A DNA stretch of 64,000 nucleotides from JAFGNB01 sp050304135 (GTDB lineage: Bacteria; Fibrobacterota; Chitinivibrionia; Chitinivibrionales; Chitinispirillaceae): NCBI GenBank assembly GCA_050304135.1, contig JBNLDC010000029.1, positions 72,859 through 136,858 on the forward strand, given 5' to 3'. The notes under the pieces are model-generated. The model worked only from the letters and a program-made list of their open reading frames with translations. It was not told where the DNA came from and did not search any database. This document shows positions 1 to 7,692 of the stretch, in pieces. The translations under genes were made by a program, and so were the position numbers. Every line of letters starts with the position of its first letter. The stretch's first letter is position 1.

Positions 1-9
1 ATTTTCCAT

Positions 10-474
10 TCACCCATTGTTCATCCCTTCAGCTGTAATGCAGTTGTTTTCACCAATCCGTGGACAGGTGACCAGATCCGCATCGATAAGTTGATCGAAC
101 AGATCTTTGTTTCCGGAAACAGGCTTGAAATCAATAAGTTGTTTGAGACGGCCGGTGTCGAAACCGCAAAAGCTCAGGTCGTCAATCCGTATGAGGGGGC
201 GTCGGATGAGAAGGTGATCCTTCAGCATCAGTGCCAGGGCCTCCTGCTCATCAAGTTGTTTCGGATGCACGTTCCCTGATGTAATAGCAGGAGCGGTCGG
301 GTTGAACCAGTCTGCTACCGGCTTGTCCTCAAAAAAAGCTCTGAGTGATTCAGTGGTGAAGTCCTCCTGCAGCAGATCATGGTCAATCAGTTCGTGGCCG
401 GCTGCTGTCATAAGCTTTTTCTGTTTCCGGTTATTGATGCAGTCCGGTTTTCCGTAAAAATGTATAAGAGCCAT
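10..474 (-). CDS. Nitrogenase-associated ArsC/Spx-like protein
   Basis: A 154-residue thioredoxin-fold protein of the arsenate reductase-like family, in the branch called nitrogenase-associated protein. Seen: an N-terminal beta strand and a CINN-type active-site region at residues 11-14 (only one Cys instead of CxxC), a WFN segment near residue 55, and the LLIRRPLI motif near residue 88 that marks ArsC/Spx relatives. The ATG at 474 is preceded by AAAGGA; an upstream in-frame start at 594 has no such site and would add 40 residues without homology. Members usually sit in or next to nif operons, but their biochemical role is not settled. The gene reads out of the left side of the window, so its operon partners are not visible. 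Confidence 0.85.
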   Translation of the reverse strand: MALIHFYGKPDCINNRKQKKLMTAAGHELIDHDLLQEDFTTESLRAFFEDKPVADWFNPTAPAITSGNVHPKQLDEQEALALMLKDHLLIRRPLIRIDDLSFCGFDTGRLKQLIDFKPVSGNKDLFDQLIDADLVTCPRIGENNCITAEGMNNG

Positions 475-934
475 ATTCGTTCCTTTTTGAAACCGATGAA
501 CTGATAACATTTGCAAAACTGATGCCACATGCATACTGCCTCCTGTGGTGCGGAAACCAGCCCGCTCTGATAAAACGTTGAACAACTTTGTCACATTCGA
601 ACGGTTTCTGTATGTGTTTGTATGCGTGCCACGTTGTTAAGTACACCGTTGACTGGAGGGGCGTGCTGTCGGGGCTGGAAGCGTTTTTTGATGAATTTGC
701 TGCTATGGCAGAAATAAAACCAGGGCAGACGGTGCGGCGAATCATACAGTGTGCATCAGGCATATACCACGGTGACTAAAATGTCACCGGGATTCTCTTG
801 GGCAACAATAACGTCAGTTTATGATCCGGTTTTTTGATTGACACCCCTGTTTTCAGGGTAAAAAGCGAAATATCTGAGGCATGGCAATTGCTTTATGTAT
901 CGGGTGATACTGTAACATAAAAAAGGAGGTGGAG
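475..934. other. Intergenic region between divergent genes
   Basis: This 460-bp stretch separates the leftward ArsC-like gene from the rightward Nif11 gene and must hold both promoters. One 63-codon open frame (588-779, plus strand) has no good start site and no recognisable product; it could be a remnant. I looked for a sigma-54 type -24/-12 element (GG-N10-GC) and for GGAA-N6-TTCC and found neither in convincing form. Confidence 0.4.
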
Positions 935-1261
935 ATGTCCATTCACCATGCGAAAAAATTTATTACGGTTGGTATGGAGGACGCGCAGTTGCGTGAACGG
1001 CTCAACAGTGCTGCAACGATGACGGAGCTGCTGGCGATAACCGGAGAGTATGGGGTATCGTTTACCCCCGGAGAGTTTGAAGATGCGTGCAATAACCTGC
1101 TTGTACAATGTCAGTTTGAGGAGCAGGCGGATCAGCTAAAGGAATTCAAGATGTGGTGGGACCTGCTTTCGGGGATGCTCGGAAATGATTCTGAGGGGTC
1201 GCCGGGGTCCTGCGGTAGCAGTTCAACATGTTCCGCAGGCGGCTGTGCCGGCTGCAGATAG
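935..1261 (+). CDS. Nif11-domain small protein with Cys-rich tail (possible RiPP precursor)
   Basis: A 108-residue protein. Residues 1-60 match the Nif11 leader-like domain: a short helix (AKKFI), an ELRERL-like segment, then an ITGEYGVSFTPGEFEDA core. This domain occurs both in nif-linked proteins and as the leader of nitrile-hydratase/Nif11-type peptide precursors. Residues 84-108 are rich in Gly and Ser and carry four Cys (93, 99, 104, 107), as in a modifiable core peptide. The ATG at 935 follows a strong AGGAGGT at 924-930; the GTG at 929 would overlap that site. A second small gene follows 14 bp later. No obvious maturase lies within the window, and no double-Gly cleavage site is clear, so a plain nif accessory role is equally possible. 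Confidence 0.8.
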   Translation: MSIHHAKKFITVGMEDAQLRERLNSAATMTELLAITGEYGVSFTPGEFEDACNNLLVQCQFEEQADQLKEFKMWWDLLSGMLGNDSEGSPGSCGSSSTCSAGGCAGCR

Positions 1262-1275
1262 AAAGGTATTCCGGA

Positions 1276-1521
1276 ATGAGGAAAGAGACACTTGAGAAGA
1301 TTTTCGAGTACGCATCGATGCCGGTGCATGGAACACTTTCGAGAAAACTTCGTAAGGATATAAGCTTTCAGGTAAATGATGGCGACATTTTCGAAAACGT
1401 CACCCTGTTTCTGGGTGAGGAGTTTGTACGCGTTACCGGTAATGATGCGGGTAAAATGATCAATACCTATTATGACTGGGAAAAAATCGTTTCAGTTAAA
1501 ACAATAGGAGTTGTCGAGTAA
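1276..1521 (+). CDS. Small conserved-looking protein downstream of Nif11
   Basis: An 81-residue soluble protein that I do not recognise. It starts with a basic helix (RKETLEKIFEY), then a beta-rich stretch with regularly alternating hydrophobics (ISFQVNDG, VTLFLGEEFVRV) and a YYDWEKIVSV end, which could be a small beta-barrel or Sm/PH-like fold. The ATG at 1276 has GGTATTCCGGA just upstream and lies 14 bp after the Nif11 stop, so the two are very likely one transcript. The function may be tied to the Nif11 protein; that is inference from spacing only. Confidence 0.65.
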   Translation: MRKETLEKIFEYASMPVHGTLSRKLRKDISFQVNDGDIFENVTLFLGEEFVRVTGNDAGKMINTYYDWEKIVSVKTIGVVE

Positions 1522-1525
1522 TCAG

Positions 1526-1593
1526 ACGGGAATACATACCCGTGTTTGATATGGAAAAGTCGGTGCGGATGGTTCCGTGGCGACTTTTCCATA
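1526..1593. terminator. Hairpins between convergent genes
   Basis: Two inverted repeats follow the 81-residue gene: ACGGG/CCCGT at 1526-1543 and a perfect 13-bp pair TATGGAAAAGTCG/CGACTTTTCCATA (1550-1562 and 1581-1593) with an 18-nt loop. They lie between convergent genes and probably end transcription from one or both sides; neither is followed by a long T run. Confidence 0.5.
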
Positions 1594-1696
1594 CTATACG
1601 CCCGGCAGCGTTGATATCCGGTGGAGTGGAAATGTGCCGACAGACTTCTGCGGCTCCTCTCTACGCCTTCAAACCATATGTCGGGTCGATCAGGTT

Positions 1697-1990
1697 TCAG
1701 CAGGTGCGTTCCCGCGCGATAAATTCGGCGATCGAGTCAACGGTGTTGACGATAAACCGTGCCGGATGATTGTTGTCGATACGCACTCCGTAGGTGCGCT
1801 GGAGCATCATAACTATTTCGAGTGCATCAACAGAATCAATACCCAGCGTTCCGTTGCGATCGAAAAGCGAAACCGTGTCACCGATATCATCGGGAGTGAT
1901 ATCGGGAAGTTTGAGGGTGGTAATAATCAGTTCCTTGATCTCCCGTTTGAGTTCAGGAGTCGGGTTTGCCGGGGCGGATGTTTCTGCCAT
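1697..1990 (-). CDS. Acyl carrier protein
   Basis: A 97-residue acidic four-helix protein with the phosphopantetheine attachment motif GIDSVDALEI; Ser53 is the expected modified residue (DSV instead of the commoner DSL). A short Ala/Pro-rich N-terminal extension precedes helix 1. It is the last gene of a leftward three-gene operon after an HTH protein and a BtrH-type protein; 51 bp separate it from the latter. It is not next to fatty-acid synthesis genes, so it is probably a dedicated carrier. In butirosin synthesis BtrH moves an acyl group from the carrier BtrI onto the product, which makes the pairing here meaningful, although the acyl group and acceptor are unknown. Confidence 0.88.
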   Translation of the reverse strand: MAETSAPANPTPELKREIKELIITTLKLPDITPDDIGDTVSLFDRNGTLGIDSVDALEIVMMLQRTYGVRIDNNHPARFIVNTVDSIAEFIARERTC

Positions 1991-2041
1991 CGTTTTTATC
2001 CGTTGCTGCCTGGTGGTTGCCGAGGTTTCAGTTCGTTTTGT

Positions 2042-3055
2042 TCAGCCGCACGAAAGTGCATACAGTGCCCGGAAGAGCGATTCTTCCTCTTCCGCTCGTT
2101 CAAGTACGAGATCCCGGAGCTGAATAAGCCGATCGGGACCGAGATCCCTTTGCTTCGAACTTCGTGCGGCGGTCATCGCGATTTCCCGCCACTTGTCGCC
2201 ATTGTTCATCATTTTTTTCGACAGCGAGAAGAGTTCGTCGTTCCCGAAAAGCCGTGACGCCTCCTGAAGGAAAGCGGCATACATAAAACGAAACCCGCCA
2301 CCGCCTGTTCCCCGCTCTTCAAGAAGCAGATGGATCAGCATGATCTGGTGCGCCAGTTCGTCGACCGACCGTGATTTCGCCGGCCATGAGGGGATATCCC
2401 GGGCGAATCTGCGGATCGCCGTAACCCCGATAAAAGGGATTGGCAGTTTGATCATGGTAAAAGCTGCCTGCCGTATGCCTTTCATGACTGCTTTCATTAG
2501 TTGCCGCTCATTTGGTAATTGGGCCGACGTTACTTGATACATAAATCCCGACGGCGAAAAATCACCCCGGGCGAAGCGTCCTTTTTCGAGTGACCGGGTA
2601 GAGAGCTTCGATAGCGTTGGATAGTAGCAGTCACTCACGATGAAATTGTTGTCCTCCCGTGCTGTCGCGACAATATAATGAGCATTGAAATGGGTCCGCA
2701 TGTAATCGGGAATGTAGTCCATATAGAACATGTCCACCTGCAGCGCGACAGGTATTCCCGTATCAAGAAGCGCGGTGAGACGGTCGTAGGCTCTGGATCT
2801 GTCGGAGAACCGTTCGGTTTTAAAGGTGGTACCGATTCTTCGGGCAACATTTTTCCTGATATCACCCGGTTTGGTGCGGAGTTCGAATACCGGCAGCGGC
2901 ATACTGGGGATTTTCATGTAGACCGCACAGGCCCCTGCGGCAATACCGAACACCATGGGTTCACTGATGGCCAGGCCATGATGACGAAGCAATCCGGTGA
3001 CGGTTCCGGATTCACAGTGTGCATACATAGAGTGTTCATAAGGACGAATCGTCAC
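2042..3055 (-). CDS. BtrH N-terminal / DUF4872 family protein (acyl-ACP transferase-like)
   Basis: A 337-residue protein. The N terminus shows the BtrH_N pattern: an HCESGTVTGLLRHHG segment around residues 13-27 containing the candidate catalytic Cys14, then SEPMVFGIAAG. A middle YIVATAREDNNFIVSDCYYP region resembles a papain/C39-like fold with a His-Asp pair, and the C-terminal half is helical, as in DUF4872. BtrH transfers a gamma-Glu acyl chain from an acyl carrier protein; here an ACP gene lies directly downstream, supporting acyl-ACP transfer. The GTG at 3055 follows TGAGG and is 7 bp from the upstream HTH gene stop, so translation is probably coupled. The acceptor molecule cannot be told from sequence. 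Confidence 0.75.
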   Translation of the reverse strand: MTIRPYEHSMYAHCESGTVTGLLRHHGLAISEPMVFGIAAGACAVYMKIPSMPLPVFELRTKPGDIRKNVARRIGTTFKTERFSDRSRAYDRLTALLDTGIPVALQVDMFYMDYIPDYMRTHFNAHYIVATAREDNNFIVSDCYYPTLSKLSTRSLEKGRFARGDFSPSGFMYQVTSAQLPNERQLMKAVMKGIRQAAFTMIKLPIPFIGVTAIRRFARDIPSWPAKSRSVDELAHQIMLIHLLLEERGTGGGGFRFMYAAFLQEASRLFGNDELFSLSKKMMNNGDKWREIAMTAARSSKQRDLGPDRLIQLRDLVLERAEEEESLFRALYALSCG

Positions 3056-3062
3056 AAAAACC

Positions 3063-3518
3063 TCAGATGATCTCGGTTATGGTGAAGAGTGAATTTTCGG
3101 TTTTTTGACGTCGGATGGAAAAATCGTTTTTCCGGGGAATTATTACCTCGAAGAAATCGGCAATGGCGATGTCGAAAACTTCCGCATAACGGTGCAGATC
3201 GTTGATGGTCACTGTGGCGAATCCTGACGGACCGAGCTGTTTTCTGACTTTTGCCCGGGAGAATCCTGCTCGTGCCGCCAGATCGGCAACGGTCATTCTG
3301 TTAAGCTCCAGATAAAATGCGACCGGACTGGTTTCTCCCTTTTTCAGTTTATCGATCCCGGAGGTAATAATTTTTTCCCGGCTTTCAAGAAAATCGTTCA
3401 GATGATTTTTAGCTGCAAAGGCACCGGTTTGCAAACTTCCATAGGTTCCGTCGGGGCGCTCGACATAGAGTAACAGCTGGTGCAGGTCATAATCAACGTG
3501 TGCGTCTTCTTCTTTCAC
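3063..3518 (-). CDS. XRE-like helix-turn-helix protein
   Basis: A 151-residue protein, first gene of the HTH-BtrH-ACP operon. Residues ~70-115 hold a Cro/C1-type helix-turn-helix (LNRMTVADLAARAGFSRAKVRKQL, then a helix ending NDLHRYAEVFDI). The N-terminal 60 residues (YDLHQLLLYVE, ESREKIITSGIDKL) look helical and may be a sensing or dimer part. It starts at GTG 3518 with a weak GGGAA upstream. It probably regulates its own operon and possibly the divergent TonB receptor gene, whose promoter region of 248 bp it shares. Confidence 0.7.
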   Translation of the reverse strand: MKEEDAHVDYDLHQLLLYVERPDGTYGSLQTGAFAAKNHLNDFLESREKIITSGIDKLKKGETSPVAFYLELNRMTVADLAARAGFSRAKVRKQLGPSGFATVTINDLHRYAEVFDIAIADFFEVIIPRKNDFSIRRQKTENSLFTITEII

Positions 3519-3675
3519 CTGAGGATTCCCGATTCTTTTGCTGTTGGTATCACTGTTTCCTGAATATGAAAATATAATTCAGCGGTTTCAGTGTGAAAAC
3601 CGACTCGCAATTCCGGGGTGTTTTCCTGAAAAATATGTTCAGATCACGGTAAATTATTCTTCCGGGATTTGCGTT

Positions 3676-3745
3676 TCGTGCCACAATTATTTAATTTAGT
3701 GCTACTATATCGTGGCACGATAATTAAAAAAGGTGCCACTATATC
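3676..3745 (+). promoter_or_regulatory. Operator-like repeats upstream of the TonB receptor gene
   Basis: Between the HTH operon and the receptor gene there are three overlapping signals. A 9-bp inverted repeat TCGTGCCAC/GTGGCACGA lies at 3676-3684 and 3712-3720. A self-contained palindrome TATCGTG-G-CACGATA lies at 3708-3722. A direct repeat GTGCYACTATATC occurs at 3699-3711 and 3733-3745, spaced 34 bp, about three helical turns. This is the look of a repressor site; I cannot name the regulator. The last repeat ends 21 bp before the start codon. Confidence 0.55.
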
Positions 3746-3766
3746 ACTGAACAAAGGAAAAAACAG

Positions 3767-5938
3767 ATGGAGAAACGATTGAAAATTTTCAGATCAGGAT
3801 TTTTTATCTGTCTGATAACTGCCGGCACCGGTTCTTTTGCTGCAGAACCTGATTCCAATTCAATCAGGATTCAGGATCTTGACCGGATGACGGTTCGTGC
3901 ACAACGAACAAAAATGTTTGCTTCGGATATTATCGACAGTACGAAACTGATTGAATCACGTGATTCGAAAACCATCGACGGATTGCTGACGGACCTTCCG
4001 GGAATTGATGTCAAGCGAAGCTCTCCCGCAGCCGGAAAAGGGCGGGGGGTTACTTTACGGGGATTTGACGAATCCCGTTTTCTGATTCTTCTCGACGGGC
4101 GATCGCTCAACGGATGCGGCGTGATGGGAGGCGACTATGTTGACTGGGCTTCGCTTACAACGGATAACATCAAGGAGATTGAGGTGATCCGCGGACCGGC
4201 CTCCGCTGAATTCGGAAATTCGTTCGGTGGAGTTGTTTCCATTGTTACGAAGGATCGAAGAAACGTGTCGGAAAAAACCACTGCCGCCATATCCTACGGG
4301 GTTGTCGCTCCGGAACATATCGAAGATGCAACCAGGAAAATGAAAACGAATTTTTCAATTTCACATCAAAACAAAATAGGTGAAATCGCCTTGTTTGACC
4401 TGTATGCATCGCACGGAAGCGGAACGCCGATTCTTCGGAACAATTACTATAACCTGACCGGTTTCGGTGGTAATCTGTCGCTGTTTTTACCTGCTGAGAT
4501 CGAAGCGAACATCGGTCTGCGAAGCTCGATACAATACCGTGGTTTCGCCATCGAAAACAATCCTGACAGCAGTAATTTCGACCGCGACTATCCGGTTTCC
4601 GAAGAGAGTTCCGGAGGAGGGCCGGGACTTTCCTGGAAAGGTGGAGGTTTTTATTTCGGTGACCGAAGTTACTGGAAAAATATCCGTACGCAAACGGATT
4701 TTTCTCTTTCCAGACAGATCGGAAAACTCGCGCTTTCAGGGAGGCTGTATTGCAACAATCAGAACCGCACCGAATATTTCTATGCCCTTACCGATACGAA
4801 TACCCTTGTACTGGAACGGTTCGCGAAGCCGGAGGACTATACATGGGGATGGAATATAAAGGCGGTACACAAGCTTACCGACAACTACCTGCTCAAATAC
4901 GGTGTCGAGGGTTCCGATCTGGCATACAATAATTCAGACATCCGTCATGTCGATACATCCTACTTCAGATCCCCGCCTTCGGACGGGCCGGATGAGAGGA
5001 TGAACGCATCAAACCAGTATTCACTCTATCTGCAAAGTGAGCTTGATTTTTTTGATCACCTCTCGGTATCACCCGGAATTCGCTATGATTATTATAGCGG
5101 TACCAAACGGGATTCAACCATGGACGAAACCGTGCGGCAGGGGGTCAGTCCCAACGGCACTGTTTCTATCGGAGTATGGAACGGTAGTACGATTTCGCTT
5201 TCCGGTGCGTACCGGTACCGTTTCCCCTCCTGTCCCGAGCTGTACTGGTATTACAACGGACACGACTTTGCGGGACGCAAGGAACTCTCGCCGGAACGGG
5301 CGCTGCAGGTCGATGGGGGTATCTCGCAGCATCTGCAGTCGGGTGACGCGTTCAGTGTCGATCTTGATCTGCGGGGATACCGCTATAACGTTAAAGATTA
5401 TATCCGGACCGTTTTCGGTGGACGACCGGTACCTCCACTCAGAGCGAAAGCGAGCAGACTGATCTACAACATTGATAATGTCACCTTGAGCGGAATGGAA
5501 GCGGAGGTGAAAATGAACCTCATAAAAGGTTTAGCGGCCCGCGCGAATTACACCTGGCAGATGACCCGAAAGGAAGGTGATACATTCGACAGCAGTATGA
5601 GTTATTCCGACGGTCTGCCCGAATTACCGGAACATAAAGCAAATGCCGCTGTTGAATATTCCTGGAAAAACGGTGCGTTTGCGGCGCTTTCGATGCGGTA
5701 CGTGGGAAGCAGAGAGGTGATTCAGGAGAGTTTCACCAGTAGTGGTGCGGCATACCGCAATGTCGATTCATTCGTGACATTCAGATTATCAGGGATATAT
5801 CCCGCCTACACCTCAGATGCCCTGATCGTAAAGATCAAGGCGGGGATCGACAATCTGTTCAATGCCGAGTATGAGGAATATCCCGGTATTCCTATGCCGG
5901 GAATAACTGGAACTGCTTCGGTGGAAGTTGATTTCTGA
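3767..5938 (+). CDS. TonB-dependent outer-membrane receptor
   Basis: A 723-residue receptor with a signal peptide (cleavage near SFAAE, residue 25), a plug domain at about 50-150 (TVRAQRTKM, GLLTDLPGIDVKR, GVTLRGFDESRFLILLDGRSLN, EIEVIRGPASAEFG), and a C-terminal beta-barrel ending in IDNLFNAEYEEY and a terminal Phe, as usual for this class. The ATG follows AAAGGA. It heads a co-directional cluster with a methyltransferase, an FmdE-family protein and a full ABC importer, so it probably admits the same ligand across the outer membrane. The ligand cannot be read from sequence; siderophore-like metal chelates, corrinoids or molybdate/tungstate complexes are all possible. Confidence 0.92.
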   Translation: MEKRLKIFRSGFFICLITAGTGSFAAEPDSNSIRIQDLDRMTVRAQRTKMFASDIIDSTKLIESRDSKTIDGLLTDLPGIDVKRSSPAAGKGRGVTLRGFDESRFLILLDGRSLNGCGVMGGDYVDWASLTTDNIKEIEVIRGPASAEFGNSFGGVVSIVTKDRRNVSEKTTAAISYGVVAPEHIEDATRKMKTNFSISHQNKIGEIALFDLYASHGSGTPILRNNYYNLTGFGGNLSLFLPAEIEANIGLRSSIQYRGFAIENNPDSSNFDRDYPVSEESSGGGPGLSWKGGGFYFGDRSYWKNIRTQTDFSLSRQIGKLALSGRLYCNNQNRTEYFYALTDTNTLVLERFAKPEDYTWGWNIKAVHKLTDNYLLKYGVEGSDLAYNNSDIRHVDTSYFRSPPSDGPDERMNASNQYSLYLQSELDFFDHLSVSPGIRYDYYSGTKRDSTMDETVRQGVSPNGTVSIGVWNGSTISLSGAYRYRFPSCPELYWYYNGHDFAGRKELSPERALQVDGGISQHLQSGDAFSVDLDLRGYRYNVKDYIRTVFGGRPVPPLRAKASRLIYNIDNVTLSGMEAEVKMNLIKGLAARANYTWQMTRKEGDTFDSSMSYSDGLPELPEHKANAAVEYSWKNGAFAALSMRYVGSREVIQESFTSSGAAYRNVDSFVTFRLSGIYPAYTSDALIVKIKAGIDNLFNAEYEEYPGIPMPGITGTASVEVDF

Positions 5939-6003
5939 TATAGCAATTACCATAGGGGTTCAGGAATCTGAACCCCAACAGAATACGGGAAAAGGAACAC
6001 TCA

Positions 6004-6876
6004 GTGACAACCATCAATGATCCGGAATTCTGGAGAGAGCAGTGGAATGCGCTCAATGCGGCAACGGGCGGTTTTTCAGGATACCGATCAGCCGCGATGT
6101 GGGATGCCATGGCTCCGCAGTATGGCCGACGTCATGATGACGGTGCAATGGATGAGCGTTGTACCGCCACACTCAATCTGCTGGAAAAAAAAGGGGTGGT
6201 GTTTGAGGGAGCCGCGGTTCTTGATATCGGGTGCGGCCCCGGAAACTATGCCGCGGCATTTGCCCGGCGGGGAGCTCGGGTGGTGGCGGTTGATATCTCT
6301 GCTGCCATGCTCGACCGGCTGCGCACCGAAACCGGGTCCGGAGTGCTGCGTTCTGTAACAACGGTACAGGCTGACTGGAAGACGCTCGATGCCGATGCCG
6401 CAGGATACGCAGGGGCCTTCGATCTGGTCTTTGCAAATATGACACCGGCAGTCGCGACTGCCGGATCGTTCGAAAAACTCATGCGTGTTTCCCGGCAGTG
6501 GTGCTGGTTCCGGGGGTGGGCAGGGGTGCGCAGGAATCCGTTGCAGGAACAACTGTACCGGTCTGTCCATGGAAAGGAACAGCGGCCTTTTTCCGGCAAT
6601 TTCATCTGTGCCTGGAATCTGGTATGCGCTTTGGGCAGGTATCCCGACTGCTCGTTTGAACCCATCGGCTGGTCGGAAAAAAAGACCGTTGACGAGTGGG
6701 CTGATTTTTATGCGTTGTTTTTTTCAGGTGGCATTGCGGAACAGCAGAAGGCAATCAGGCCGCTTCTCGAGGAGACACTGCGGGAAACAGCAGTTGACGA
6801 GTCGGCTGAAAATACGGTTACCGGTCATACCGGCGGTATGCTGTGGTCGGTGGAACATAGGGTTAGTGGTACATAA
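6004..6876 (+). CDS. SAM-dependent class I methyltransferase
   Basis: A 290-residue Rossmann-fold methyltransferase. Motif I is VLDIGCGPGNY at residues 72-82, followed by the acidic end of strand 2 (VVAVDIS); YGRRHDD and FDLVFANMTPA are further family features. The GTG at 6004 is preceded by AAAAGGA at good spacing. It lies 65 bp after the TonB receptor gene and before the FmdE gene. Such methyltransferases recur beside FmdE and FecB/FecCD importers, but their substrate is not known to me. It could modify a chelator or the imported compound. Confidence 0.82.
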   Translation: MTTINDPEFWREQWNALNAATGGFSGYRSAAMWDAMAPQYGRRHDDGAMDERCTATLNLLEKKGVVFEGAAVLDIGCGPGNYAAAFARRGARVVAVDISAAMLDRLRTETGSGVLRSVTTVQADWKTLDADAAGYAGAFDLVFANMTPAVATAGSFEKLMRVSRQWCWFRGWAGVRRNPLQEQLYRSVHGKEQRPFSGNFICAWNLVCALGRYPDCSFEPIGWSEKKTVDEWADFYALFFSGGIAEQQKAIRPLLEETLRETAVDESAENTVTGHTGGMLWSVEHRVSGT

Positions 6877-6890
6877 TGATAGTTGATCCT

Positions 6891-6918
6891 GTAGGGGCGT
6901 TCAATTGAACGCCCTTAC
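6891..6918. repeat. Dispersed 28-bp palindrome, copy 1
   Basis: GTAGGGGCGTTCAA/TTGAACGCCCTTAC, near-perfect, in the gap between the methyltransferase and FmdE genes. Related copies are at 56757-56784 and 63135-63162. It could act as an intercistronic stem-loop or attenuator inside the transport operon. Confidence 0.75.
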
Positions 6919-6960
6919 CCGCACGAAGACACCATTTTAATGATAACTACGGAGGGTACA

Positions 6961-7692
6961 ATGGACACCATAGCAATTGACAGAAAAAAACCACGTGCCG
7001 GATTGCAGCAATTGCTGCTCGACGGGAACATGGAACGGCTGTTTGAACTGGCGGGTATGCTGCACGGGCACTACTGCCCCGGTCTGGCACTTGGGGTAAA
7101 GGTGGTGGAGGCGGCATTCGGCAGACTCGGTATCACCGACAATTCCGGCATGGAGGAGATCATGGCGGTGATTGAAGGGAACAGCTGTGTGGCTGACGGG
7201 ATTCAATTCGCCTCGGGATGCACGCTCGGCAACAATGCACTCGTCTACAAGGATCTCGGCAGAACGGCGGCAACTTTTTACCGGCGCGGAGGTGAGCGTG
7301 CGGTCCGGGTAAGCGTGCGGAATTTCGAAACGTCCGGAGGAAACGAAGAGGAGCAACAGGAGGGCGATGCCCTTTTTGAAAAGGCGGTGAAACGCCGCGA
7401 AAAACTTACCGATGCCGAAAGCGCGCGCATGAAGGAGCTCTGGATCAAACGGTCGTTCGAAACCGCCGCGATGCCGGTTGAAACACTTTTCACCATTACC
7501 GATGTATCGGTGCCGGTTCTGCCGTTCGCCCCTATTGTCGATTCGCAGGAGTGCAGTGTCTGCGGGGAGAGCGTAATGGAATCACGTGCGGTGTTCCGCG
7601 GCGGAAAGGCGGTCTGTATCGCCTGCGCCGGAGAAGAGTACCGGATGGTTATCGGCAAGGGAATCGCGACCGGAAAGGCATCGGACGTATGA
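6961..7692 (+). CDS. FmdE-family protein with C-terminal zinc ribbon
   Basis: A 243-residue protein. The FmdE domain (named from the molybdenum formylmethanofuran dehydrogenase operon) is clear: HGHYCPG at residues 35-41, Cys76 in NSCVADGIQ and Cys87 in SGCTLGNNAL. A linker of charged helix follows, then a two-pair Cys zinc ribbon (CSVC and CIAC) near residues 197-222. The ATG at 6961 has GGAGGG just upstream; the ATG at 6940 has no such site. The stop overlaps the next gene's start (ATGA). FmdE proteins in bacteria are often found with FecB/FecCD importers; a metal-handling role fits the conserved His/Cys residues but is not proven. Confidence 0.85.
   Translation: MDTIAIDRKKPRAGLQQLLLDGNMERLFELAGMLHGHYCPGLALGVKVVEAAFGRLGITDNSGMEEIMAVIEGNSCVADGIQFASGCTLGNNALVYKDLGRTAATFYRRGGERAVRVSVRNFETSGGNEEEQQEGDALFEKAVKRREKLTDAESARMKELWIKRSFETAAMPVETLFTITDVSVPVLPFAPIVDSQECSVCGESVMESRAVFRGGKAVCIACAGEEYRMVIGKGIATGKASDV

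Noticed and set aside
588..779. 63-codon frame upstream of the Nif11 gene
   Set aside because: No good ribosome site, no recognisable product, and it begins inside the ArsC-like promoter region. Mentioned only as a possible remnant.
3110..3140. Second NrpR-like operator GGAAAAATCGTTTTTCC
   Set aside because: The half-sites are 9 bp apart instead of 6 and it lies inside the XRE-like coding region.
36..3766. Sigma-54 promoters for nif-type genes
   Set aside because: I scanned for TGGCAC-N5-TTGC. TGGCAC occurs at 3714 without a proper -12 element, so no site was reported.
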